Positions 18,123 through 27,108 of a stretch of DNA of 44,066 bases are shown piece after piece (position 1 is the first letter of the stretch; each line of letters opens with the position of its first letter). Origin of the DNA: Bacteroidales bacterium (GTDB lineage Bacteria; Bacteroidota; Bacteroidia; Bacteroidales; UBA1402); assembly GCA_012718945.1 (NCBI GenBank), contig JAAYBL010000071.1:1-44066 (forward strand), written 5' to 3'. The translations under genes were made by a program, and so were the position numbers. The notes below the pieces were generated by a model. It was not told the origin of the DNA. It saw nothing but the letters and a program-made list of their open reading frames with translations, and did no database searches.

Positions 18123-19925
18123 ATGAAAAGGATCATCTTTTGCCTTATCTGCTGTGTTGTGTTGCAAACTGGATTGCATGCTGCATCCTATCAGGCAGTT
18201 GTGGCACCAGGGCAAAGCATTCAGGCAGCCATCGAAGCGGCACCTGACAAACCTGAACAACCGTATGTGATATTCATCAAGAATGGTATTTACAACCAGA
18301 AGGTGATCATCGATAAGCCAAATATTGTCTTGCTCGGTGAGCACCGTGACAGCACGCGCATTATCCTTGCAGAGATAGCCGGAAAAAGTCCCGTCAAGGA
18401 ATACAAAGGAAAACGACCGAGTAACGGCGTTATTGTCTTGCAAGAGGGTGCCAATGATTGCATAATCAGTGGATTAACTGTTTATAATAATTATGGTTCC
18501 ACCGTTGAAAAAACAACCACCCATCAAATGGCCATTTTTGGAAGGGCTACCCGAACCATTGTCATCAACTGCAACGTTTGGGCTGACGGAAACGATGCCT
18601 TATCCTTGTGGGCTCCGAGTGGAAATGGTATGTACTACCATGCAGACCTTGATTTGCGTTGCCCTGGTGTGGACTTCTTGTGCCCACGTGGGTGGTGCTA
18701 TGCCACACGCTGTACCTTCTATGGCGATGGCCGTGCGATGATTTGGCACGATGGCCGTGGCGACATCGATAAAAAATTGGTTATTACTGACTCTCATTTT
18801 GATTCAAAGAGTCCGGTTACGCTGGGCCGTTATCATCACGATTCCCAATTCTACCTGCTCAACTGTACCATGACAGATAAGATCATCGATCATCCTATTG
18901 GTTACGCTTATACGGATCAAGTGCTTGATTCCTGCCCCTGGGGACAACGGGTGTATATGTACAACATACAACGAATAGGCGGTACGTTTGATTGGATGAG
19001 AGACAACCTTCAATTGGCGAAAGGTAGCCCCAACGCTTCCGATATAACTGCAAAGTGGACGTTTGGTGGAGCGTGGGATCCTGAAGCCAGGATTGATACG
19101 TTGTGGAAGGTGCTTGCCTATGAAAAGAAACAAGTCATCCATCCGATTGTTGTTCCGCTGTGGCCAAATGGAGCACCTAACAGCAATGGACTATCCGGAG
19201 ATGAAATCCTGTTGGAAAATGGACGGGTATCCAACGTGACCAATCCGACACTCACTGTCTACCCTGCAAAGAATGGCAACGGTATGGCTATCATTGCCTG
19301 CCCCGGTGGTGCGTATATCCGTCTGGCCATGCAACATGAAGGACACGACATGGCTGCATGGTTTAATGAACAGGGTATAACCTACGCCGTGTTAAAATAC
19401 CGGATGCCCAACGGCCATTTTGAAGTACCCATGGCAGATGTGTTGCAAGCCATACGGATAATGCGGCAACAGGGGAACCAGTGGGGGGTAGTATCAAATA
19501 ATATTGGTATCATGGGCTCATCAGCCGGGGGGCATTTGGCTTCTTCTGCAGCTACACATTATACATCCAACGAAGACAGGCCCGATTTCCAGATTCTGTT
19601 TTACCCTGCCATTATTTTAAACAAGCCCTTTGCCAAAATCATGTTTGGTGAAAATGCCTTGGATGAAATGATGGATAAGTATTCGAACGACAAACACGTT
19701 ACGGCAGAAACACCTCCAGCTATCATTTTCTGTTCGGCTGATGATAGGACGACTCCTCCAGATCATGGTATTACCTATTTTAAAGCATTAAACGCAAAAA
19801 AGATATCCGCGACATTGCATATTTATCCAGCCGGAATGCATGGCTGGGGTTATAAAGACAGCTTCCCTTACAAGCGTCAATGGACTGATATGCTGGAGAA
19901 ATGGTTGAGAGATTTGAATAAATAG
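18123..19925 (+). CDS. Secreted fusion of a divergent CE8-like beta-helix domain and an alpha/beta-hydrolase esterase
   Basis: Signal peptide MKRIIFCLICCVVLQTGLHA. N-terminal right-handed beta-helix resembles pectinesterase. C-terminal hydrolase shows ACPGGAY, GIMGSSAGGHLASS (GxSxG), CSADDRTTPPDHG and AGMHGWGY. Confidence 0.82.
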   Translation: MKRIIFCLICCVVLQTGLHAASYQAVVAPGQSIQAAIEAAPDKPEQPYVIFIKNGIYNQKVIIDKPNIVLLGEHRDSTRIILAEIAGKSPVKEYKGKRPSNGVIVLQEGANDCIISGLTVYNNYGSTVEKTTTHQMAIFGRATRTIVINCNVWADGNDALSLWAPSGNGMYYHADLDLRCPGVDFLCPRGWCYATRCTFYGDGRAMIWHDGRGDIDKKLVITDSHFDSKSPVTLGRYHHDSQFYLLNCTMTDKIIDHPIGYAYTDQVLDSCPWGQRVYMYNIQRIGGTFDWMRDNLQLAKGSPNASDITAKWTFGGAWDPEARIDTLWKVLAYEKKQVIHPIVVPLWPNGAPNSNGLSGDEILLENGRVSNVTNPTLTVYPAKNGNGMAIIACPGGAYIRLAMQHEGHDMAAWFNEQGITYAVLKYRMPNGHFEVPMADVLQAIRIMRQQGNQWGVVSNNIGIMGSSAGGHLASSAATHYTSNEDRPDFQILFYPAIILNKPFAKIMFGENALDEMMDKYSNDKHVTAETPPAIIFCSADDRTTPPDHGITYFKALNAKKISATLHIYPAGMHGWGYKDSFPYKRQWTDMLEKWLRDLNK

Positions 19926-20182
19926 ATGAATCATTATTGAGCATGTTAAGGCTGCTACATGGCTACCCAAAGCCGGGCAACCTTTGATGGATCGTTCTAT
20001 ATAGGGACCAATTGACTGTTAGGCGCGATGCTTTCAGTGTTGGGTAAATTACACCCGTGTCAGAAAAAGCACACTTTCTAACAATTAGTACACAAAGGGA
20101 TGGTTAACTTAGTTTACTTTTAGCGGTCCCATTTTTGCTTAGGTATGTACAATGAAGGGAAAATAACCTTAAATCTTAACAC

Positions 20183-23100
20183 ATGAAAAAAACGTTACTC
20201 TTTACGTTTGTGCTCCTCTTTTTGATGAGCTCATTAACGTATGCTGACAAGCATTGGAACTTGATGGATTGGAGTGCGACGACGCTAGCCAATTTGGAAG
20301 CCGACACGGCAGTCAATTGGAAAAAAGAAAGCGCCACACGCTACTCCAATCGTGTTGCGATTGCTGCCGATGCTGCCGTTATGGCAAACGGCGTAGCCAT
20401 CGCAGAAATGGATGGCCTCACCCTTGGGGCCACGGCCATTGGTAAATTGCGTATTGACTTCGATACCAATCCTGGTCGGTTGATGCTGAACGGTGCTGGG
20501 CTTAAGCTGAATGTGCCCGGATGTAATGCGGGCGATACGCTGACGGTCGTTACCTATACAGCCAGTTCATCGACTGCCAGAGGTGTAACAACGACCTCCA
20601 ATTGCACGCGTATTGGAGGCGATGCTACTTCGCTCGTTGTCAATACCAACGTCTTTTTGATTACTGAAGATGGGACTGTAACCCTTACCACAGATGGTGG
20701 GCTCCATTTCCGTGAAATCACATTGACCAACCCTAAACCGGTTGTAGTGACTACCGCTCCGTATTGGGTAAAAGACACAGCTGCTTTTGTACCTGACTCC
20801 AACTATTTCTACGCCATCACCGGTTTCAATGGCACCAAGCCCGAAGAAAACTGGTTAGCCGAACAGTATGTCCATTTTGCCTATGCCAACGGTACGAGCA
20901 TGGCCGTTGAGGCGGTATCGGATACGGCCAATGCCAAGTATTACTGGAGCATCGAAGCCAGTGCGACAGCTGGGAATTTCAAAGTCAAAAACGTGCTGAG
21001 CGGTTTGTATCTGGATGGTGCCACCTCCGGTACGGAGTACTCAGCTGTTTCAATGTCGTCGACACCCATCGATTTTGCCATATCAGATTATAGGGCTGCC
21101 GGAACCAAATCCGGTGTGCTGTGTGCCAACTCAGGTAAATCCTACGCCACGTTTATGCCGTTTGGTTTTGTGTACAACGGCAATAGAACCTTACTGAAAG
21201 GCTACATGTGGCGTAAAATGCTCTTGAAACGTTCCGATTGCGTTTCATTCTTGTATGCTTACCCCAAAGCGATGGTTTACAAACCACTATTGGGTAAGGA
21301 TCTGGATGTAGCCAAGGCTCTAGCGGCCCGTACCATAACCGAAGGTACTGACCTGTTGAATTACACCTCTGGTTTGAAAGCCAGCTTGCAGACTGCCATT
21401 ACTTCGGCTCAGGCCGCCTACGATGGTTCAGACTGGAAAGCGATGGAAGCTGCCATGCCAGTGCTGAAAGCCGCCGTGGCTGCCTTCAAGGCCGGGTTGG
21501 TGCTGCCAGCCGAAAAGTACCATATGAAGGCTGGCACAGATTATGTGGGCTTGTTGACCGATACCACCTTCCAACTGGTTTCGACCGTCGATTCTGCAGC
21601 CATGATCAATGCAGCTAAAACGGAATCGGGTGCTATACAACTGATGTATGGAACCAAGTACCTGGGAGCAGATGGCGTCTTGACCGCCAACGCTGTCGGT
21701 TATGAAGCCGCTGTGGACAATAACCTGGTGACCTTTATCGCGGGTGCTGACACCTTGAAGATAGGAAGTGCTTCTGCTTTCTCCCTTTCCGTAGTGGTGA
21801 TACCTCTGAAACCTGCCCTCAAGGCTACCACTCCTGTTAACGGGTCAGTGACGGCTGATACAACTGATATAGTCATTGAATTCGACCAGAATATTCAGGT
21901 GCTTGATTCGTCAAAAATCACGTTGAATGGGGTACAGGCTACCTTCTCTGTGAATGAGAAGACATTGACCGTGACTGATCCGCTGGTTTTCAAAACCGAG
22001 TATGTCTTGATTCTCAAACAAGGTGCCATCGCCCATGCTGATGATGCCGCCTTGATGGCCGATTCTGTTGGCATCACGTTTACCACAAGAAGCATCTACC
22101 TGCGTGACAAACAAACCATGTTGGGGGCGGGTACATTTGCAGGTGTGTATGCCTTGTTTGGTGAAGGAAGTGCCACTGGCTATATGGCCACTGAACGTCA
22201 AATCGCCGCTGATGCAAACGGCCAACTGTGGTGCGGTTTGAGCAATGCCTTGTCGTCGCAATGGCAGTTAATCCTGGCCGATACAACCAACAAAGTTTGG
22301 AATGTGAAAAACCATGTCACAGGCAAGTACCTGTCGTGGGGCGAGGGCAATGCGCTGGTAGCCTCTGAAACAGCTGCCGGCTGGCAAATCTCGCTCAATG
22401 CATCAGCACCTTCCAACAACGACTGGATCAACGTCTATACGTTCTGGCCAGCTGTGTCCGGTTCAGCTGCTGAATACGATATGGCCATGAGGGTTGACAG
22501 CATGAAACTGATGCCTGCTGTGGCCAATAATACGGTGACCACCAATGCCTTCAGGGTTTGCCCGATGGAATCTCTGACCTTTGGTGACATCCAAAACTAC
22601 ACCGATGTCAGCTACTTGAAAATCGGAGCACGTAATACGGGTGAGCTGGCTTGCCAGGTTGCTGGTATCGATTCAGTGCGTTTCTCGGCTACACCCGCTG
22701 TGGCCGAAGGCAGCCATTGGAAAGTAAAACGCGTCGAAAACGGCCGCTATGTGTTCCAGAACCGCTTGACCAAGCAATACATCACTTATGTTAACGATTC
22801 AACAGTGATGGGAACGGCTACGTATACACCAGGCAGCGATGACCAGGAATGGGTGATTATGGCTCATTGTGCGAAGAGCGGAACCAACTATTATACGGTT
22901 CAGGGTCGCAAGCGCGCCATGTTTGGTGGTGTCTTTAATAAAGGTTACCTCGGTGTGACAGCCCTAAACGGTGGAAATGATACCAATAAAGCAGGTGGAG
23001 CAGCCCGCATGCAATTGAAAACCACAGGAACGACCTATGTGGCCGGCGAAGGCAAGCCAACGATCACTGTGGCCTCTGTTGTCTCTAAGGCGTTGACCAT

Positions 23101-24925
23101 CAGCTGGACGGAAAACAAGGAAGCCGATCGCTATGTAGTGCGTGTGGCCGATACCTTGCATTACATGAACGGTGATTCCATCGGCTACAACCACATTGAT
23201 AGTGTGATCATTTATGAGCAAATCCCTTACATGGTTGATTCTGTTTGTTTGGCCATCGATACGGTCACCGCGACAACCTATAGAGCCAGCAACCTGGAAA
23301 CGGGTGTGGCTTATCATTTCATGGTACAAGCCATGGATGTGAAGGGCAACTTGGGCATCATATCCGATATGGTTTCTGAAACAACTGTCAGTCTGAGTCA
23401 GCATAAGCCGGCGGCTCCTACCCTGGGCACGGTTACCATCAGCAAGGCGACACTCAGTTGGGCTGCCAATGAGGAAGCTGTCAATTACACGGTTTCCTAT
23501 TGGACTAAGGCTGACACCAGTGACCTGGCACTATTTACGACGACAGGTTTGGACTGCACGTTGGGTGACTTACCGGCTGACACCAAGGTGAACTTCACAC
23601 TGAGGGTCAACGGCATTGATACGGCCAGTATGGCTTCCGATGTTGTGACGGCCACCACGCTGCCCTATTCCTCGTTGACGATGGCTAAACCCCAAACGGC
23701 CAATGTGACCGATCACTCCATGAAGGTGAGCTGGGAAGCTGCTGAAGCTGCCGTGTCGTACAACCTGTACGTGGCAAATGCACCATCTCTCTTGGCTTCG
23801 ACCACCCCCATCAGCGTGACGGAACTCTACACGGTGCTTGATCAATTGAAGGCCAACACCGGCTACTATATGCAAGTGGCTGCGGTTAATGCTGTTGGTG
23901 CCATGAGTAAACGTTCTTCGGTGCTTTCGAAAAGGACCAACGCTGCCGGTGTCATCAATGTGGGTTACATCACCTACAAAAAGGCCATGGATGCCACGGC
24001 CGATTCAGTACAGAACGATCCCATCTACCGCATGCTGAGTGCTGAGGCTAATTTGAATGTGACACTGAACGTCCTGGCCGATCAAGGTGCTGCTGTTGAA
24101 TTTGACCAGTCCCCCTACAATGTTCTGGTTATCCAGGAATCCATGGGTGGAAATGCAGGCATTTTGATGCCAGGCAAGGCGCTGGGTCTGTCCAACTTGA
24201 GTATTCCTACCTTGTACAACAAGACCTATGCATTCAAGGAAAAACGGGCGTTGGCTGCCGGAGCTACTGGTACAGGAGCTGAAGCGACGACCAACGTGCT
24301 CTCCCTCTCCGTCGCTCCTGCCAATCAGGCGAATCCAATGTTTGTCGGTCTGACTTTTGACGGAGACTCGGTTGTCATGTTTACAGAACCAGCCAACGAC
24401 TTGGGTGCCGTGGGTACGAAAGCCTTGAATGTGGCTACTGGTGTTCTAGGTGTGGATGGTACGCTGCTGGCCTATCCGACCGGCATGACGCCTGCCATCT
24501 GTGTGAATGACATGCCTGCCGGTACTGTTTTAGGCGGTCAAACACTGAATACACGCCTTATTACGTTTGGCATGAACTTTGGTGCATTGTGTCGTCTGAA
24601 CGGCGCCAACATAACTCCTGCCAACTATACCTTATGGAAGAATGCTGTCAATATTCTTGGTGGTAATATTCCTGTGGGGCTTGAAAAGGCTGCAACGATG
24701 GGTATGGATGTTTACCCCAACCCGACCAGTGACTACATCAACCTAAGGGGCTTGAGTGGCAAGTCTACTGTGAAACTGTACAGCTTGACCGGACAATTGA
24801 TGTCCACGCGAAAGGCTGAAGGTGAACACATGACCTTGAACTTGACATCCTATGATGCCGGTGTCTATCTGTTACAGGTTGAATCAGCCGGGTCGAAACA
24901 AACCATCAAGGTGATTAAGCGCTAG
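20183..24925 (+). CDS. Large secreted multidomain protein with type IX secretion C-terminal sorting domain (SbsA-type Ig-like, three FN3-like domains, lectin-like repeats)
   Basis: Signal peptide MKKTLLFTFVLLFLMSSLTYA; Ig-like PALKATTPVNGSVTADTTDIVIEFDQNIQ; three FN3-like stretches (SKALTISWTENKEADRYVVRV, SKATLSWAANEEAVNYTVSY, HSMKVSWEAAEAAVSYNLYV); CTD VYPNPTSDYINLRGLSGKSTVKLYSLTGQLMS...YDAGVYLLQVESAGSKQTIKVIKR. Confidence 0.85.
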   Translation: MKKTLLFTFVLLFLMSSLTYADKHWNLMDWSATTLANLEADTAVNWKKESATRYSNRVAIAADAAVMANGVAIAEMDGLTLGATAIGKLRIDFDTNPGRLMLNGAGLKLNVPGCNAGDTLTVVTYTASSSTARGVTTTSNCTRIGGDATSLVVNTNVFLITEDGTVTLTTDGGLHFREITLTNPKPVVVTTAPYWVKDTAAFVPDSNYFYAITGFNGTKPEENWLAEQYVHFAYANGTSMAVEAVSDTANAKYYWSIEASATAGNFKVKNVLSGLYLDGATSGTEYSAVSMSSTPIDFAISDYRAAGTKSGVLCANSGKSYATFMPFGFVYNGNRTLLKGYMWRKMLLKRSDCVSFLYAYPKAMVYKPLLGKDLDVAKALAARTITEGTDLLNYTSGLKASLQTAITSAQAAYDGSDWKAMEAAMPVLKAAVAAFKAGLVLPAEKYHMKAGTDYVGLLTDTTFQLVSTVDSAAMINAAKTESGAIQLMYGTKYLGADGVLTANAVGYEAAVDNNLVTFIAGADTLKIGSASAFSLSVVVIPLKPALKATTPVNGSVTADTTDIVIEFDQNIQVLDSSKITLNGVQATFSVNEKTLTVTDPLVFKTEYVLILKQGAIAHADDAALMADSVGITFTTRSIYLRDKQTMLGAGTFAGVYALFGEGSATGYMATERQIAADANGQLWCGLSNALSSQWQLILADTTNKVWNVKNHVTGKYLSWGEGNALVASETAAGWQISLNASAPSNNDWINVYTFWPAVSGSAAEYDMAMRVDSMKLMPAVANNTVTTNAFRVCPMESLTFGDIQNYTDVSYLKIGARNTGELACQVAGIDSVRFSATPAVAEGSHWKVKRVENGRYVFQNRLTKQYITYVNDSTVMGTATYTPGSDDQEWVIMAHCAKSGTNYYTVQGRKRAMFGGVFNKGYLGVTALNGGNDTNKAGGAARMQLKTTGTTYVAGEGKPTITVASVVSKALTISWTENKEADRYVVRVADTLHYMNGDSIGYNHIDSVIIYEQIPYMVDSVCLAIDTVTATTYRASNLETGVAYHFMVQAMDVKGNLGIISDMVSETTVSLSQHKPAAPTLGTVTISKATLSWAANEEAVNYTVSYWTKADTSDLALFTTTGLDCTLGDLPADTKVNFTLRVNGIDTASMASDVVTATTLPYSSLTMAKPQTANVTDHSMKVSWEAAEAAVSYNLYVANAPSLLASTTPISVTELYTVLDQLKANTGYYMQVAAVNAVGAMSKRSSVLSKRTNAAGVINVGYITYKKAMDATADSVQNDPIYRMLSAEANLNVTLNVLADQGAAVEFDQSPYNVLVIQESMGGNAGILMPGKALGLSNLSIPTLYNKTYAFKEKRALAAGATGTGAEATTNVLSLSVAPANQANPMFVGLTFDGDSVVMFTEPANDLGAVGTKALNVATGVLGVDGTLLAYPTGMTPAICVNDMPAGTVLGGQTLNTRLITFGMNFGALCRLNGANITPANYTLWKNAVNILGGNIPVGLEKAATMGMDVYPNPTSDYINLRGLSGKSTVKLYSLTGQLMSTRKAEGEHMTLNLTSYDAGVYLLQVESAGSKQTIKVIKR

Positions 24926-24957
24926 GTCGCACGACGAATAATCGTTTATTCATATGG

Positions 24958-24991
24958 CAGTGCCCCGGATGTTAACACGTTCGGGGCACTG
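24958..24991 (+). terminator. Hairpin after the type IX-secreted protein gene
   Basis: CAGTGCCCCG-gatgttaacacgtt-CGGGGCACTG, perfect 10-bp stem with no strong U-tract. Confidence 0.5.
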
Positions 24992-25009
24992 TGTATACCA
25001 ACAATTTTG

Positions 25010-25017
25010 TATCTTCG
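25010..25017 (+). promoter_or_regulatory. Variant -7 box TATCTTCG upstream of the OPT transporter
   Basis: TATCTTCG 21 nt before ATG 25039, after the upstream hairpin. Confidence 0.45.
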
Positions 25018-25038
25018 GGCTCAAAATTATCCATTCTT

Positions 25039-27051
25039 ATGAAGACACCCAACGAAGAAACGCCTGTCGGCTTGCCCGAAAACGCATTCAGGGAACTGGC
25101 ACCTGATGAGACGTACGAACCCATAATGAAACCCGGTAAAACCTACCCGGAAGCGAATGCTTGGTCGGTAACCTGGGGCCTGCTCATGGCTGTCTTGTTT
25201 TCAGCAGCGGCAGCCTACCTTGGCTTAAAGGTAGGGCAGGTGTTTGAAGCTGCCATCCCCATCGCCATCATCGCCGTCGGACTGTCAGGTGCGACCAAAC
25301 GTAAAAATGCATTGGGCGAAAATGTCATCATTCAATCCATAGGGGCTAGCTCTGGTGTCATTGTGGCCGGTGCCATCTTTACCTTACCAGCCTTGTATAT
25401 TCTTCAGGCCAAATACCCCGACATGACCGTCAATTTCATTCAGGTGTTCATGAGTTCATTGCTGGGTGGTATTTTAGGTATTCTTTTTCTGATTCCTTTC
25501 CGGAAATACTTTGTCAAGGAAATGCACGGCAAGTACCCTTTCCCCGAAGCGACAGCGACCACTCAGGTGCTGATTTCCGGTGAAAAAGGAGGGAGTCAGG
25601 CCAAACCCCTGCTCATCGCCGGTCTGGTAGGTGGCTTGTACGATTTCGTCGTTGCGACGTTCGGTTCATGGAGCGAAGTCTTCACTTCCAGGGTGCTTCC
25701 CTACGGAGAAGCTTTGGCTGAAAAGGTACGCCTGGTGTTCAAAATCAATACGGGAGCCGCTGTGCTAGGTCTGGGGTATATCGTTGGCCTGAAATATGCG
25801 GCCATTATCTGTGCCGGCTCTGCTTTGGTTTGGTGGATACTGGTGCCTGTCTTGGGGCAGTTGAGCGATCCTGTACTACAAGGTCTGAATCCAGCCATCC
25901 TCGATGCGGTGGCCGGCATGGATCCTGAAGCTATTTTCAGAAATTACGCCAGACATATTGGTATCGGTGGTATCGCTATGGCAGGTATTATCGGCATCAT
26001 CAAATCCTGGCCGATTATTAAATCGGCCGTAGGGTTGGCCTCCAAGGAATTTACCGGTGGGTCAAAGCAGGCTGTTGCCGTGGAACCCAGAACGCAGCGG
26101 GATCTTCCCATGAAGATTGTGGTTATCGGTGTGATCGTGACCTTGTTGGTGGTATTCGCCTTCTTCTTCTTTGGGGTCATGAACTTCTATTTGTTGCATG
26201 CAGTGGTGGGTATCTTGGTTGTGGGTATCATTGCCTTCCTGTTTACGACGGTAGCAGCCAACGCCATTGCCATTGTGGGTACCAATCCCGTATCTGGTAT
26301 GACCCTGATGACCCTGATCCTGGCTTCTGTCATCATGGTCGCAGTCGGTTTGAAGGGCACAGGTGGCATCGTCTCCGCCCTGATTATGGGTGGTGTCGTA
26401 TGTACGGCGCTTTCCATGGCCGGTGGCTTCATTACCGACTTGAAGATTGGCTATTGGTTGGGCAGCACGCCGGCCACTCAGCAACGCTGGAAATTTTTGG
26501 GAACGCTGGTTTCCGCGGCAACCGTTGGTGGTGTGCTCATCATCTTAAACAAAACCTACGGATTTTCGGGCGAAGGTGCTCTGGTCGCTCCTCAGGCTAA
26601 TGCCATGGCTGCCGTCATCGATCCGCTCATGTCCGGTACCTCGGCCCCTTGGTTCTTGTACGGCGTTGGCGCTTTGCTGGCTATTGTGTTGACCTTGTTT
26701 AAGGTGCCTGCTTTGGCTTTTGCACTGGGTATGTTCATTCCCCTCGAACTCAACTTACCCCTGTTGGTGGGTGGACTGATCCATTGGTTTGTCACCACAC
26801 GTACCAAGGACAAGGCGCTCAATGAGGAACGTGGTGAGTTGGGTACCTTGATTGCTTCTGGTTTTATTGCCGGTGGTGCTTTGATGGGCGTGGTCAGCGC
26901 AGCCATCCGCTTCTTCGGTGTTAATTGGGTCTTGAGTGGCTGGGTGGCATCCGCTGGTGCCGAATGGCTCTCTCTGGGCATGTACCTCCTGCTGATTGGC
27001 TTCTTTATCAGGATGGTGGTCAAAAAGAAAAAAGCATGCAGTACGTACTAA
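25039..27051 (+). CDS. Oligopeptide transporter, OPT family
   Basis: Highly hydrophobic; MKPGKTYPEANAWSVTWGLLMAVLFSAAAAYLGLKVGQVFEAAIPIAIIAVGLS, YPFPEATATTQVLISGEKGG, ANAIAIVGTNPVSGMTLMTLI. The 24991 start in the track is a GTG inside the hairpin; ATG 25039 is preferred. Confidence 0.88.
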   Translation: MKTPNEETPVGLPENAFRELAPDETYEPIMKPGKTYPEANAWSVTWGLLMAVLFSAAAAYLGLKVGQVFEAAIPIAIIAVGLSGATKRKNALGENVIIQSIGASSGVIVAGAIFTLPALYILQAKYPDMTVNFIQVFMSSLLGGILGILFLIPFRKYFVKEMHGKYPFPEATATTQVLISGEKGGSQAKPLLIAGLVGGLYDFVVATFGSWSEVFTSRVLPYGEALAEKVRLVFKINTGAAVLGLGYIVGLKYAAIICAGSALVWWILVPVLGQLSDPVLQGLNPAILDAVAGMDPEAIFRNYARHIGIGGIAMAGIIGIIKSWPIIKSAVGLASKEFTGGSKQAVAVEPRTQRDLPMKIVVIGVIVTLLVVFAFFFFGVMNFYLLHAVVGILVVGIIAFLFTTVAANAIAIVGTNPVSGMTLMTLILASVIMVAVGLKGTGGIVSALIMGGVVCTALSMAGGFITDLKIGYWLGSTPATQQRWKFLGTLVSAATVGGVLIILNKTYGFSGEGALVAPQANAMAAVIDPLMSGTSAPWFLYGVGALLAIVLTLFKVPALAFALGMFIPLELNLPLLVGGLIHWFVTTRTKDKALNEERGELGTLIASGFIAGGALMGVVSAAIRFFGVNWVLSGWVASAGAEWLSLGMYLLLIGFFIRMVVKKKKACSTY

Positions 27052-27095
27052 AAAAAGGATGCCTCCCCGTCATGGGAGGCATCCTTTTTTTAGTA
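27046..27095. terminator. Bidirectional intrinsic terminator between convergent OPT gene and guaA
   Basis: TACTAAAAAAAGGATGCCTCCC-cgtcat-GGGAGGCATCCTTTTTTTAGTA: perfect 22-bp inverted repeat, 6-nt loop, A-tract and T-tract flanks. Confidence 0.92.
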
Positions 27096-27108
27096 TCTCG
27101 TTCTTATC

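Noticed and set aside
19926-20182. Largest intergenic gap (257 bp) examined for tRNA, small RNA or riboswitch
   Set aside because: No tRNA T-loop/anticodon pattern, no strong hairpin and no clear TAnnTTTG promoter box; only weak short inverted repeats.
24936-24951. GAATAA-tcgt-TTATTC inverted repeat
   Set aside because: Short AT-rich 6-bp stem next to a stronger hairpin; could be chance.
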